Below are positions 14,643-24,600 of a stretch of 44,618 bases of DNA, piece after piece; the first letter of the stretch is position 1; each line of letters opens with the position of its first letter. The translations under genes were made by a program, and so were the position numbers. Under the pieces are notes generated by a model that worked only from the letters and a program-made list of their open reading frames with translations, ran no database searches and was not told the origin of the DNA. This DNA is from Clostridia bacterium (lineage in GTDB: Bacteria; Bacillota_A; Clostridia; Christensenellales; Aristaeellaceae), in contig JAFWUC010000012.1 in assembly GCA_017518705.1 (NCBI GenBank), positions 1 through 44,618 of the forward strand. Reading direction: 5' to 3'.

Positions 14643-16325
14643 TTAATCGTTGTAATACTCCAGAGAAGTAAGGTCAACGTTCTCGTTGGTGATCTGGATC
14701 AGCTCGTCGAAGCCTTCGAACTGGCTCTTCAGGCCTTCAACATAGGCGGCCCACTGGGCGTCATCGGTGATGTCATAGCCGTCTTCGCCGGTGATGAATT
14801 TGTTGCCTTCGGTCTTGGCGTACTTCTCGCAGGCGCTCTTAAGCCTGGACTGAGCGGACTTCTGCTCGTCGGTGATGTTGACGATAGGAGCACGGTCGAA
14901 GGGAGAAATGGAATCTACTCCGCCGTTGATAGCGGTCTCGAACCAGTAGCGGCCTTCGTAGTAGCCTTTTTCGGGGTTCCACCAAGGCTCGGCATCGCCG
15001 TAAGAGGGGATGGTGGAGAAGATCTGCGGCACGAACGCGATACCGGTGCGGGCGATACCGGAGGACATGATGCCCTCGTCGGCCAGCGCCTGCTGACGCT
15101 CGGAGGTGGGTAGAGCCATGAACTTGTCGGCATAGTGACGCATTCCGTCCTCGCCGGTGTACCAGTCTTCACCCTCGATACCCCAGTTGAGGAGCATGTA
15201 GATCTCGGGAGAGTACTGATAGTCGATCATGGACACGACCCACTCGGGGTACTCGGTGTTGGCGTTGATGATGATGCCCATGGTGCGGGTGGTGCCCAGG
15301 TTCTTGCCGGTGATCTTGCTGCCCCACTTCCAGGCGGCGCCGAAGTCTTCATACTCGGGCAGGTACGCAAGGCCCCACTGGATGCCTTCTTCGGCCTGGG
15401 AGTTCCAGCTCTGTACGGAACCGGACCATACGGTGGGAACGATCAGCACCTTGCCGGTGGTCGCTTCGTTGTCGGCGGTGTCGTCGGTCTGATACTCGGG
15501 ATTGATGTAACCGGCTTCATACAGCTCATGCAGCTCGGTGAGCATGGTGCGGAAGTTGTCCTGGATGGGGCCGAAAGCGAACTCTTCGCCGGTCCAGTAC
15601 AGGGTGTCCCAGGTGTGGAAGGTGCCCACGAATCCGCGGTAGAAAGCCATCCAGCTGGCGCCGTTGTGCAGCACGTACTCTGCATCCACTTCGCCGCTGT
15701 CGATCAGGCCCTTCAGGGTGGCGCACAGGTCTTTGAACTCGTCCCAGGTGGTGGCGGGCTCAAGGCCGAACTTCTGCAGCACGTCGAACCTGTAGGCGTA
15801 GGAAGCGAAGGACTGGGCGCCCGCCAGGTTCACGTCGTTGTCGTAGCCGTCCCAGAACACGTAGGAGGAACCGTCGGCGTTGTTGATGCCTTCCTGGCCG
15901 CCGATAACGCCCGCCACGAATTCGGGATAGTACTTCATGTAGTCGGCATACTTGTTGACGTCCAGCACAACGCCGGCGGCGCCGTACTCGTTTACAAGGC
16001 TGCCCTGAGAATAGGTGTTGATGTCAGCCAGATCCTTGGCGGCCAGGTTCACGGCCTCATTGCCCTGGAAATCGCTCCAGGCAACGGTGGACCAGGTGAT
16101 GTCCAGCTTCACGCCCAGATACTCTTCCATCTTCTCATGCCAGATCTTCTGCATCTTGGTGGGGATCTGATCGGTGCCGAAGTTGGGTACGGACACGGTC
16201 AGCTTCAGAGTTCCGTCAGGCAGCTCGGGATAGTCCACGCCTTCGATGGGACCGGACACCGCGAAAGCGGACATGCAGCCCAGAGCGAGGATGATCGCCA
16301 CTGCGAGTGCGAGCAGTTTCTTCAT
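14643..16325 (-). CDS. Extracellular sugar-binding protein of ABC importer
   Basis: A 560-residue solute-binding protein of the large LplA/family-1 kind that accompanies LplB/YtcP permeases. The N-terminus MKKLLALAVAIILALGC is a secretion signal. C17 loosely fits a lipobox (A-L-G-C), but an AFA signal-peptidase site follows, so lipid anchoring is not certain. The mature part is rich in Trp and Tyr, as usual for sugar binding. It is encoded directly after the two permease genes, 62 bases on. No ATPase gene is present, so a shared MsmX-type ATPase encoded elsewhere would be needed. It likely binds the oligosaccharide degraded by the operon. Confidence 0.9.
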   Translation of the reverse strand: MKKLLALAVAIILALGCMSAFAVSGPIEGVDYPELPDGTLKLTVSVPNFGTDQIPTKMQKIWHEKMEEYLGVKLDITWSTVAWSDFQGNEAVNLAAKDLADINTYSQGSLVNEYGAAGVVLDVNKYADYMKYYPEFVAGVIGGQEGINNADGSSYVFWDGYDNDVNLAGAQSFASYAYRFDVLQKFGLEPATTWDEFKDLCATLKGLIDSGEVDAEYVLHNGASWMAFYRGFVGTFHTWDTLYWTGEEFAFGPIQDNFRTMLTELHELYEAGYINPEYQTDDTADNEATTGKVLIVPTVWSGSVQSWNSQAEEGIQWGLAYLPEYEDFGAAWKWGSKITGKNLGTTRTMGIIINANTEYPEWVVSMIDYQYSPEIYMLLNWGIEGEDWYTGEDGMRHYADKFMALPTSERQQALADEGIMSSGIARTGIAFVPQIFSTIPSYGDAEPWWNPEKGYYEGRYWFETAINGGVDSISPFDRAPIVNITDEQKSAQSRLKSACEKYAKTEGNKFITGEDGYDITDDAQWAAYVEGLKSQFEGFDELIQITNENVDLTSLEYYND

Positions 16326-16387
16326 AAGAAAAACTTCCTCCTGTTTATTTAATCTACCGCAAAGCGCGGATGATTATTGGGTAAGCT

Positions 16388-17305
16388 TCATCCCTTGACG
16401 GCGCCGACCTGCATGCCGGACTCAAAGTACTTCTGGATGAAGGGATAGATTATAAGCAGCGGAGCGATGGTCGCGATAAGGCAGGCGTACTGCACGTTCA
16501 GCGGGTTTACCGCGCCCTGGTTTATCGCCATTCCCGCGTCGCCGAAGGTGGCGGTCACCGAGGTATAGACTATGGAGCGCAGTATGTTCTGGATGGGGAA
16601 CTTGGTGGCGTCCTTGATGTAGAGCATCGCGGCGAAGTAGCTGTTCCACTGTCCGACTATGGCGAACAGGCTGAACGTCGCGATCAGGGCTTTGGACAGC
16701 GGCAGGATTATCTTTACCAGTATCCTGAAGTCCCCCGCGCCGTCTATCAGCGCCGCCTCGCGGATCTCGTGGGAGATGCCCTTAAAGAAGGATCTGTACA
16801 GGAACGTGTTCCACGCCCCCACCGCGCCGGGCAGCACCAGTGCCCAGGGGGTGTTAATAAGCCCCAGGTTTTTTATAAGCAGGTAAGAGGGGACCGTGCC
16901 GCCGGAGAAGAACATGGTTATGAGCAGCAGCACGCTTATGGGCTTTTTGAGCACGAAGTCGCTGACCGAGAGCGGGTAGGCGAGGCATGCGGTCATCGAT
17001 ACCGTGATTATCGTGAACAGACCGGAATAAAGCAGCGTCCATCCGTAGGAACGGTAGATCGTAACGTTGCCGAACACGATCTCGTAGCCCCTGAGGTTCA
17101 GCTCTATAGGCCAGATCCCCACGCTGCCGCGGTCTATCATCCGGCTTGACGACAGGGATATGGCGATAACGCGCATGAACGGCAGTATCACGAGCGCACA
17201 GCACAAAACCAGGAACGTGGTATTGACTATGTCAAACGCGTATCCGCCGATGTGGATCTTGTTTTTGACCTTGACCGGTCTGGAAGGTAGTGTGGTCTTC
17301 GTCAT
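16388..17305 (-). CDS. Sugar ABC transporter permease, YtcP/LplC type
   Basis: A 305-residue inner membrane permease with six predicted helices. It carries the EAA loop that contacts the ATPase (EIREAALIDGAGDF at about 180-193), and the C-terminus YFESGMQVGAVKG is characteristic of the YtcP/LplC subgroup. It starts 15 bases after the first permease gene with GGAGG upstream. Together with 17321-18277 it would form the heterodimeric channel for an oligosaccharide. Confidence 0.93.
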   Translation of the reverse strand: MTKTTLPSRPVKVKNKIHIGGYAFDIVNTTFLVLCCALVILPFMRVIAISLSSSRMIDRGSVGIWPIELNLRGYEIVFGNVTIYRSYGWTLLYSGLFTIITVSMTACLAYPLSVSDFVLKKPISVLLLITMFFSGGTVPSYLLIKNLGLINTPWALVLPGAVGAWNTFLYRSFFKGISHEIREAALIDGAGDFRILVKIILPLSKALIATFSLFAIVGQWNSYFAAMLYIKDATKFPIQNILRSIVYTSVTATFGDAGMAINQGAVNPLNVQYACLIATIAPLLIIYPFIQKYFESGMQVGAVKG

Positions 17306-17320
17306 GATTACTGCCCTCCT

Positions 17321-18277
17321 TTACCAGATGGACTGATCCGGGTCTATCGTGCGCACGATGGTGTTGGTGGTGAGCACCAGTATAAGGCTGACCACGCTCA
17401 CCATCAGGTTCACGGCAGTACCGTAATCAAAGCGGCCGTCCGCAATGCCCATCGTGTAGACATATGTGGATATGACGTCCAGGTCCGTGCGGTTGGTGTT
17501 GTTCTGCAAAAGCAGGATCTTGGTGTAGTCCTGTGAAAGGATGTTGCCGGAGTTGAGTATCAGCACCATGGTGGTGGTGGGCAGTATGGCGGGCAGCGCC
17601 ACGTGGCGGATCTTCTGGAAGCGGTTCGCGCCGTCGATGTTCGCCACGTCGTACAGGCTGGTGTCCACGTTGGAGAGCGCGGACAGGTATATGATCGAGC
17701 CCCAGCCGGCGCCCTGCCATATGGCGGAGCCGATGTAGTAGAACATGAAGTATTTGGTGCCGTTGTTCATGTTGACCGGAGCGGCGCCGAAGAATTTTCT
17801 TATGGTGTTGAAAAGCCCGCTCAGCGAGCCGAACTCGTTGAGCATCGTGCATATGACCACGATGGAAATAAAGTGCGGAAGATATGAAATGGACTGGACC
17901 GTCCGCTTGAAGCCCTTGTTTGCTACCTCATTAAGAGACAGCGCCAGGATTATCGGCATCGGGTAGGTAAATATCAGGGAGAATATACCTACCTTCAGGG
18001 TCTGCATGATTATCTTGAGACAATTGACATTGGAGAAAAACTCGACCAGATTGTTGAAGCCCACCCACTGGCTGTTCCACACGCCCAGGGCAGGCGAATA
18101 GCGTTTGAAACCTATCAGCACCCCGTACATGGGGCCGTAGGAAAACACGAACAAAAGCGCCATGGGCAGCACGCACAGAGCCACCAGCGTCCTCTGCTTC
18201 CAAAGTATCCTGAAGAAGCGGACGATCGGGTTGACCCGGTTCCGGCCCATGAGCACGGTGCTTCTTGCCTCTGTCAT
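17321..18277 (-). CDS. Sugar ABC transporter permease, LplB type
   Basis: A 318-residue permease with six membrane helices and the EAA-type loop LYDVANIDGANRFQKI. The C-terminus VRTIDPDQSIW is typical of LplB-like proteins. The start at 18277 has GGAGG seven bases upstream; an in-frame ATG 33 bases earlier at 18310 has a weaker site and falls in the promoter -10 region, so it is rejected. It is the first gene of the 13-kb minus-strand sugar operon. Confidence 0.92.
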   Translation of the reverse strand: MTEARSTVLMGRNRVNPIVRFFRILWKQRTLVALCVLPMALLFVFSYGPMYGVLIGFKRYSPALGVWNSQWVGFNNLVEFFSNVNCLKIIMQTLKVGIFSLIFTYPMPIILALSLNEVANKGFKRTVQSISYLPHFISIVVICTMLNEFGSLSGLFNTIRKFFGAAPVNMNNGTKYFMFYYIGSAIWQGAGWGSIIYLSALSNVDTSLYDVANIDGANRFQKIRHVALPAILPTTTMVLILNSGNILSQDYTKILLLQNNTNRTDLDVISTYVYTMGIADGRFDYGTAVNLMVSVVSLILVLTTNTIVRTIDPDQSIW

Positions 18278-18300
18278 GCGCTCGCCTCCATTCCGATACC

Positions 18301-18331
18301 ATTCTACCATATTTCACCCCCTGCGTGTCAA
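18301..18331 (-). promoter_or_regulatory. Promoter of the long sugar operon
   Basis: A consensus TTGACA (18331-18326) and TAGAAT (18306-18301) are separated by 19 bases, slightly long, which is compatible with a regulated promoter. Transcription would begin near 18294, just before the ribosome site of the first permease gene. Confidence 0.6.
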
Positions 18332-18350
18332 TACGTTTTATACATATTTT

Positions 18351-18455
18351 AACTAAATTTCATGCTTAACATTTTAATTTTTAGTACAATGTCAACTAAA
18401 TTTTTAGCAATTCGCGAATTACGGTATTCCATTGCGGGCAAAGATAGTGTATAAT
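18351..18455 (+). promoter_or_regulatory. Regulatory region and -10 of GH42 gene
   Basis: An AT-rich divergent control region. A perfect TATAAT lies at 18450-18455 with only a poor -35 (TTCCAT), suggesting activator dependence. A perfect 12-bp palindrome AATTCGCGAATT (18409-18420) sits directly upstream. A direct repeat AACTAAATTT occurs at 18351-18360 and 18394-18403, 43 bases apart, close to four helical turns. These are candidate operator sites shared by the divergent GH42 and ABC operons. No regulator gene is linked. Confidence 0.5.
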
Positions 18456-18484
18456 GGAAGCAACAGAAACCGGGGAGGTCAGTT

Positions 18485-20479
18485 ATGGACGCCACTATGC
18501 CCGTAAAGCTCGACAGGATCTACTTCGGCGGGGACTACAATCCCGACCAGTGGGACGAAAACACCATAGACCAGGATATGCGCCTGTTCAGGAAAGCGCA
18601 TATAAACCTGGTCACGCTGCCCGTGTTCTCCTGGGCGAAGCTGGAGCCGGAGGAGGGCGTGTACGACTTCGGCTGGCTGGACAGGATAATGGACAAGCTG
18701 GCCGAAAACGGCATAGGCGTGAACCTCGCCACCCCCACCGTGGCGCAGCCCGCGTGGCTGAGCCGCAAGTATCCCGAGGTGCTGCCCGTGGACATCGCGG
18801 GCCGCAAGCGCACCCACGGCATGCGGGTGTACTTCTGCTACAACAGCCCCAAATACCTGGAGCGCGCCCGGGCGATCGCCTCCGAGATGGCGAAAAGGTA
18901 CGCCAATCACCCCGCGCTCAGACTCTGGCACGTAGCCAACGAGTACGGCACCTACTGCTACTGCCCCACCTGCAGGAGCAAGTTCATCCTCTGGCTCAAA
19001 AACCGCTACGGCAGCATCGATAAGCTGAACGAGCGCTGGTACACCTCCTTCTGGGGCAGGACATTATACGACTGGGAAGAAGTCAACCTGCCCGACGAGA
19101 CCAACGACGACTACCGCTTCAACCCCACCGTGCAGTTGGACTACATGCGCTTCGTCACCGACTCCACCGCCGCCTGCTTCCGCAACGAGTACGACGCCAT
19201 CCGGCAGTATTCCGACAAGCCCATACAGACCAACATGTCCGGCTACATCAAAAAGCTGGACCAGTTCGTAATGGCCTCAAAGATGGACATAGTGGGCTGG
19301 GACAATTACCCCTGGCCCACCCACGAGATGAGTTTCGTGGCCATGAAGCACGACATCATGCGCGGCCTCAAGGGCGGGCAGAGCTACCTTCTGGCTGAGC
19401 AGAGCCCCAACCAGCAGAACTGGCAGCCCTACAACGTATTAAAGCGCCCCGGCGAGGTCAGGTGCCTGAGCTGGCAGGCCATCGCCCACGGGGCGGACAG
19501 CTGCCTGTACTTCCAGATGCGCCAGAGCCGCGCGGGGCAGGAAAAGTTCCACGGCGCGGTGATCTCCCACTCCGGGCGGGACGACACCCGCGTGTTCAGG
19601 GAGACCGAAGTGCTGGGCAGGGAGCTTGAGACGCTCAGCCCCCATGTGGTCGGCAAGCGTACGAAGGCGCAGGTCGCCGTGGTGTTCGACTGGAACAACT
19701 GGTGGGCGCTGGAAAACTCCTCCGGCCCCAACCGGGACATCGACTACCTGGACGGCGTGCACAGCTACTACAAGGCGTTTTACGACAGGCACATCTCCGT
19801 GGATTTCGTGAGCGAAGACGCGGACATATCCGGCTACAGGCTGGTCGTGCTGCCCTACACCTACATGTTCAGGCCCGGCCTTAAGCAGAAGATCGAGGCC
19901 TTCGTCAAGGGCGGCGGCACGCTCCTAGCGGGGGCGTTAAGCGGTCTGGTAGACGAAAACGACCACGTTCTGGGCGAGTTCCCGGGCGCGCTAAAGGACG
20001 TGCTGGGTCTTAGCATCGAGGAGACCGACGCGCTTAAAAAGGACTGCCTAAACGGCATCGAGGCATTCGGCAGGGAATACCCCTGCCGCCTGGTGTGCGA
20101 CCTTATCTTCCCCGGCACCGCCGAAACGCTGGGGCGCTTCACCCGCGAGTTCTACGCGGGCGGCCCCGCCGTGACCGTGAACAGTTTCGGCCGGGGCAAA
20201 GCGTATTACATCGGCTCCGTGCCGGACACCGCCCTGGTCAGTGACCTGATCGGCACTCTCGGCCTGTCCCCCGTGCTCCGGGCGGACGACGGGCTCGAGG
20301 TCACTCTGAGGCAGGACGAAAACGAGGAGACCCTGTTTATACTCAACCACTCGGACGCTCCCCTGCGCGCGGAGCTGTACAAAGAATATCTTGAGCCGCT
20401 GACCGGCAGCACCCTGTCCGGCGAGACGCTCATCGCCCCGGGCGACGTACGCATATTCGTAAGGAGGAAAACCGCATGA
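18485..20479 (+). CDS. GH42 beta-galactosidase
   Basis: A 664-residue family 42 beta-galactosidase. FGGDYNPDQW at 14-23 is the N-terminal family signature. The acid/base is E153 in ANEYG and the nucleophile is E305 in LLAEQSP. Four cysteines (C117, C158, C160 and C163) form the zinc site found in many GH42 enzymes. The catalytic barrel is followed by the trimerisation domain from about residue 395 and a C-terminal beta domain. No signal peptide is present, so it acts on imported galactosides. GGGAGG precedes the ATG. Its stop overlaps the next gene in an ATGA arrangement. Confidence 0.95.
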   Translation: MDATMPVKLDRIYFGGDYNPDQWDENTIDQDMRLFRKAHINLVTLPVFSWAKLEPEEGVYDFGWLDRIMDKLAENGIGVNLATPTVAQPAWLSRKYPEVLPVDIAGRKRTHGMRVYFCYNSPKYLERARAIASEMAKRYANHPALRLWHVANEYGTYCYCPTCRSKFILWLKNRYGSIDKLNERWYTSFWGRTLYDWEEVNLPDETNDDYRFNPTVQLDYMRFVTDSTAACFRNEYDAIRQYSDKPIQTNMSGYIKKLDQFVMASKMDIVGWDNYPWPTHEMSFVAMKHDIMRGLKGGQSYLLAEQSPNQQNWQPYNVLKRPGEVRCLSWQAIAHGADSCLYFQMRQSRAGQEKFHGAVISHSGRDDTRVFRETEVLGRELETLSPHVVGKRTKAQVAVVFDWNNWWALENSSGPNRDIDYLDGVHSYYKAFYDRHISVDFVSEDADISGYRLVVLPYTYMFRPGLKQKIEAFVKGGGTLLAGALSGLVDENDHVLGEFPGALKDVLGLSIEETDALKKDCLNGIEAFGREYPCRLVCDLIFPGTAETLGRFTREFYAGGPAVTVNSFGRGKAYYIGSVPDTALVSDLIGTLGLSPVLRADDGLEVTLRQDENEETLFILNHSDAPLRAELYKEYLEPLTGSTLSGETLIAPGDVRIFVRRKTA

Positions 20480-21510
20480 CTTCCAGGCAGCGATTCATGG
20501 ACACCCTGGCCCGCTTAAGCGTGGACCGTCCCGCCAGCTGGGTGGGCATGCCCGACCCCAAGAGCCTGCCCGCGCTGTACGCTTATTTCGGCGTAAACGA
20601 TATGCCGGGGCTAAAAGCCGCGCTTGACGACGACGCGTACCCGATCGAGCCCCATTACCAGAGCGAGACCGCCTCCGCCATATACGCCGCCTTCGACTGG
20701 TACCTTAAGGGCAACGTGGACCAGTACAACCGCACCCTCACCACCCCCGGCTTCTTCGCCGAGAGCGAGGATCTTAAGGACGTGGACACCTTCCCCTGGC
20801 CCGACCCGGAAAAGTACATGGACAAAGGCGAGATGGAGCGCCGCTTCGCCGCCCTGCCCAAGGACAAGGCGTCCATAGGCATGGCCTGGAGCGCGCATTT
20901 CCAGGACACCTGCGCCGCCTTCGGCATGAACAACTGCTTCATGAACATGATAGACAATCCCGAGCTGGTGCATGCGGTGGACGACAGGATCGTGGACTTC
21001 TACCTGCGCGCCAACGAGATCTTCTTCAAAGCCGCCGCGGGCAGGCTGGACTGCGTGCTCATAGGCAACGACATGGGCACCCAGCGGGGGCTGATGCTCT
21101 CCCCCGGGCTGATAAGGGAATTCGTGCTGCCCGGCTGCCGCAAACTGGTCGCCCAGGCGCACAGCTTCGGCATAAAGGTCATATACCACTCCTGCGGCTC
21201 CATCTCCGCCATAATCGACGACCTGCTCGACTGCGGCGTGGACGCCGTCCACCCCATACAGGCCAAGGCGGCGGGCATGAGCGCGGAAGAACTGCAGGCC
21301 AAATACCTGGGCAGAGCCTCCTTCGTGGGCGGCATGGACACCCAGGACCTGCTGGTGAACGGCTCACCCGAGGACGTGAAACAGCGGGTGCGCGAGCTGA
21401 GACAGCTGTTCCCCACGGGACTGGCCATCTCCCCCAGCCACGAGGCGGTGCTGCCCGACATCTCCCCCGCGAACATAAAAGCCATGTTCGAAGCGGTAAA
21501 GGAGATATAA
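20476..21510 (+). CDS. UroD-family protein 2
   Basis: A 344-residue protein of the uroporphyrinogen decarboxylase superfamily. H238 and C240 in IYHSCGS match the metal motif, but the position of the third ligand reads ISPSHEAVLPDI, with Ser-His in place of Cys, unlike protein 1 at 5129-6157. It is translationally coupled to the GH42 gene, so it works with a sugar pathway and not with heme synthesis. Such UroD-like genes are common in carbohydrate loci of gut Firmicutes but have no established reaction. A methyl-transfer or decarboxylation step on a sugar derivative is conceivable. Confidence 0.8.
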   Translation: MTSRQRFMDTLARLSVDRPASWVGMPDPKSLPALYAYFGVNDMPGLKAALDDDAYPIEPHYQSETASAIYAAFDWYLKGNVDQYNRTLTTPGFFAESEDLKDVDTFPWPDPEKYMDKGEMERRFAALPKDKASIGMAWSAHFQDTCAAFGMNNCFMNMIDNPELVHAVDDRIVDFYLRANEIFFKAAAGRLDCVLIGNDMGTQRGLMLSPGLIREFVLPGCRKLVAQAHSFGIKVIYHSCGSISAIIDDLLDCGVDAVHPIQAKAAGMSAEELQAKYLGRASFVGGMDTQDLLVNGSPEDVKQRVRELRQLFPTGLAISPSHEAVLPDISPANIKAMFEAVKEI

Positions 21511-21605
21511 ATGATGAAGAAACTGCCCCCGCAGCCTGCTTTGACGGCGGCAGTTTCAAATGCCGTAAGCTTTGCCGGCTCAAACGGCAGAAAAGAACGC
21601 GAAAG

Positions 21606-21636
21606 CGGCGGAGGGATGACCCTCCGCCGCCGTTTT
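21606..21636 (+). terminator. Terminator between converging sugar genes
   Basis: A 10-bp stem CGGCGGAGGG/CCCTCCGCCG with an ATGA loop is followed by CCGTTTT on the plus strand. It ends the GH42-UroD operon and lies 9 bases from the stop of the converging minus-strand gene. A weaker inverted repeat AAACTGCC/GGCAGTTT (about 21524-21558) lies just upstream. Confidence 0.75.
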
Positions 21637-21644
21637 ATACCGTA

Positions 21645-24600
21645 TCAGGCGATTATCTCGACCTCGGACAGTATGCCCGAGGGGCGCAGGCGGTATGAAT
21701 CCGTCCACTGGGCGCCATTGGTGCGGTAGGAATCAGGCCCGTACCACATGTACGCGGGGTCCGCGTTGTGCAGGGTGCCAAAGCCGTTAAAGCGGCTTAA
21801 GCAGGCCGTTACGCGTATCTCGTGGCGGCCTTTTGCCAGTTTCGGCAGCTTCGCCTCGTAGGGATGGGTGAAGATGAGCCCCGCGTCCTGCCCGTCGACG
21901 TTCACGCTCAGCACGGGCGCGGAAAAGTGCTTGACCCTCAGCCGCGCGTTTTCAAGCGCCTCGTCAAGGCTGATACGGAACACGTACTCGGCGTTGCCCG
22001 TATAAAAGCTCAGCCCCTGGCGGGTCAGGTCGTCCAGCTCCGGCAGCCGTGTCGGCGCTGTCAGCGTAAGCCGCGTGCCCGCCGCCTTCGTGCCGAAATC
22101 TCCCAGCAGGTACACTGGCTCGATCACGCTTTTGCGGGTGAGGGGCAGGCGGAGTTCGAGGACGTTCTCGCCTTTCACTATTTTAGGCAGGGCTACGGTC
22201 TTTATGTCCTCGTCAACGTACCAACCCGTGACCGTCATGTCCGCTTGGGTACCGTTAAGGCTCACCCGCGCGGTCTCGGGCTGCTCCAGCGCGAGACATA
22301 CCCCCTCGATCTCCGTTTCGGAAACAAAGCGCGCCTTAAGAAAAGCAAAATGCCGGGCGGGTTCGTCCTTTATCAACCAGGGCTGCACCTGACTGCCGTT
22401 TCGGGCGGGCAGCCCTACCTTTGCGCGCAGTATGTTGTCCAGCCGCAGCACTTCTTCGGCGCCCTGCCAGTTTTCGCCGTCCAGCGCGTACTCGAAGCGG
22501 TCGATGAGCAGCGCGTTGGGCTCGGACAGGCTGAAAGCATCCGGGCGGGAGAGCTTGAGTACCGCTTTGTCCCTTTTCTGTTCTGCCGGCAGTTCCGCGG
22601 CGATAGCGCCGGGAGTCAGCCTGACCAGCAGACTGTCGTGGGCATTGCTTTTCCATATAAAGCGGGTGTACTGCCCGTCCTGCCTTCCGCCCGTTTCGCT
22701 TATCGCGCCTGTCGCGGGGTCGAGCTTCCTGACCCGCCACAGGCCCCTAATCTTCACTTCGTACGTCCTTGCGGTCTCCCGCGCGGGCTTACGCACATGG
22801 CAGACGAACAGGTTTATGTCTTCCCCGTCCCGCTTCAACGACATCACCAGCTCGTCGCTCGCGGAGCCGCTTTTCGCGTCGCGGATCTCTATCTCCCTTT
22901 CGGGCCTTAACGCGTCCAGCAGCTGCTGGCGGCTGAAGGGCACCCTTTCGGCCCGGCTCCACACTTCCCGCGCCGCGTCCGAGGGCAGCGCGTCCACCAG
23001 CCCGGGCGCGTCTCCCAGGGCGATCAGCCGCCCGCCCGCCTCCGAAAACGCCCTTAGGCGCTCGAGGGTCGAGCTTCTGACGGTGATCAGGTCAGGAAGC
23101 ACCACGGTATCGTATCCGCACCTGCCCACCTTCAGCGGGAAGCCGCCCTCCGGGCACAGTCCCGGCAGCAGGCTCTCTGAGATATAGTCGAAGTCGACCA
23201 GCCCGAACAGCAGCCACTCGGCCATATCCTTAAACTCCCCGTCCATCCGGCTGCGCCTTTCCAGCGTCTGGGAATTGGGGCCGAACAGCAGCCAGAAGGA
23301 CTCTATGGGGTGCAGCACCGCCACCTTCGCCATCGGCTTTCCCCGGGTCAGCACGCTGTTTATGCGGGTGAAATAGTCTTCCAAGGGCTTGTATTTGTCC
23401 CACCAGGCAGACTGATAGAATATGGACGCGGGCCAGTCCCGCTTGGCCTCCCCCTGCATGGACATGAAGCTCAGATGGTGCACGCGGGTGGTCACGCCCA
23501 GCGCCGCCAGCCAGTCTCCCTGCAGCTTGTGGTCCAGGAAGCCCACGTCCCACTCCAGCACTCCGTAAAGCTCGCACACCAGGCCTTCCCTGCCCAGCTG
23601 CCTGACCACGGACTCCGCCTGCTTGACGGTGGTAAATTCCTCCTGGGAGCAGAGTATGTCCACACCCGGCAGCTGCTGGGCGCGGTAATGGCGCATGGTC
23701 TCGCCCAGCGCCAGCGTCTGGGAAAACAGCGTGCGCTCGGACAGGAAGTGGCCGGTGTAGGCGATAGAGTGCTTTTCGCACCAGGCGCCTATCCTGTCCC
23801 CGTATTCCCGGGCGAAGCGCTCCGCCACGTGCTAGTGATACCTGTATCTCCAGGGGGAAACGCCGGTTTTGAGCTCCCATATGAACTCTGGCGCCACGTC
23901 CAGGAAGGGCGTGCCCCAGCGCGCTTCGAAATCCTCGTTCAGCCCGTCCGTCCAGCACAGGGTGGCCCTGCCTTCAAAGGGCGTGGGCATGCAGTACTTG
24001 CCCTTGAAGTGGGGCTCGTCGGTGAATATGGCGGGCACGTCCCTGCCGAAACTCCCGCCCATGCGCTCATAATACCGTTCGTGGGTGACGTTCAGGAATT
24101 TCTCTATGGCCTCGCCGCACAGTACGTCCACGTAGGTCTCGCCGTTGTACCAGCCGTCCTCCGCCATGAGCTCCGCCCAGGCGTACCAGTTGCCGCCTTC
24201 GTCCGCGCGGGAGTAGCTTTCCAGCCGGCCTTCCGGGTCCAGCTTTATAACGTATTCGCATACCCGGTAGCCCCGGGGCTTTTCGCCCCTGCCCGCTTTT
24301 TCGTAAAACTCGTCCGCGTCCCGGCAGATGCCGTCGCCCGGCGGGGTCCGGCTTATCACGAGCGTGCGGGAACGATAGCGCATGTCCCGCGTCACAAGGC
24401 CGCCCGCGCAGCCGCCGGGGAAGCGTTCCTCGTCGTACAGCCAAGTCTGCATGCCCTTTTCGCTGAGCCGCTCCCTGGCGTACTCGGCAAGGTCCAGGTA
24501 TTCTTGGGACATGTACTCCGTGTCCATGCCCGTTCTGGGGTGCAGCATGGCGCCGCCCATGCCCATGCGTCTGAAGCACTCCGTCTGCCGGTCTATCTTG

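Noticed and set aside
15135..16352. A 405-codon open frame antisense to the sugar-binding protein
   Set aside because: Same shadow-frame character; the minus-strand gene has a signal peptide and good context.
17321..18310. Upstream ATG at 18310 as start of the first permease
   Set aside because: It lies around the promoter -10 region and has a poorer ribosome site than the ATG at 18277.
5129..21510. The two UroD-family proteins as HemE of heme synthesis
   Set aside because: No other heme gene is in the window, both genes are coupled to sugar genes, and protein 1 has a methyltransferase-like metal triad.
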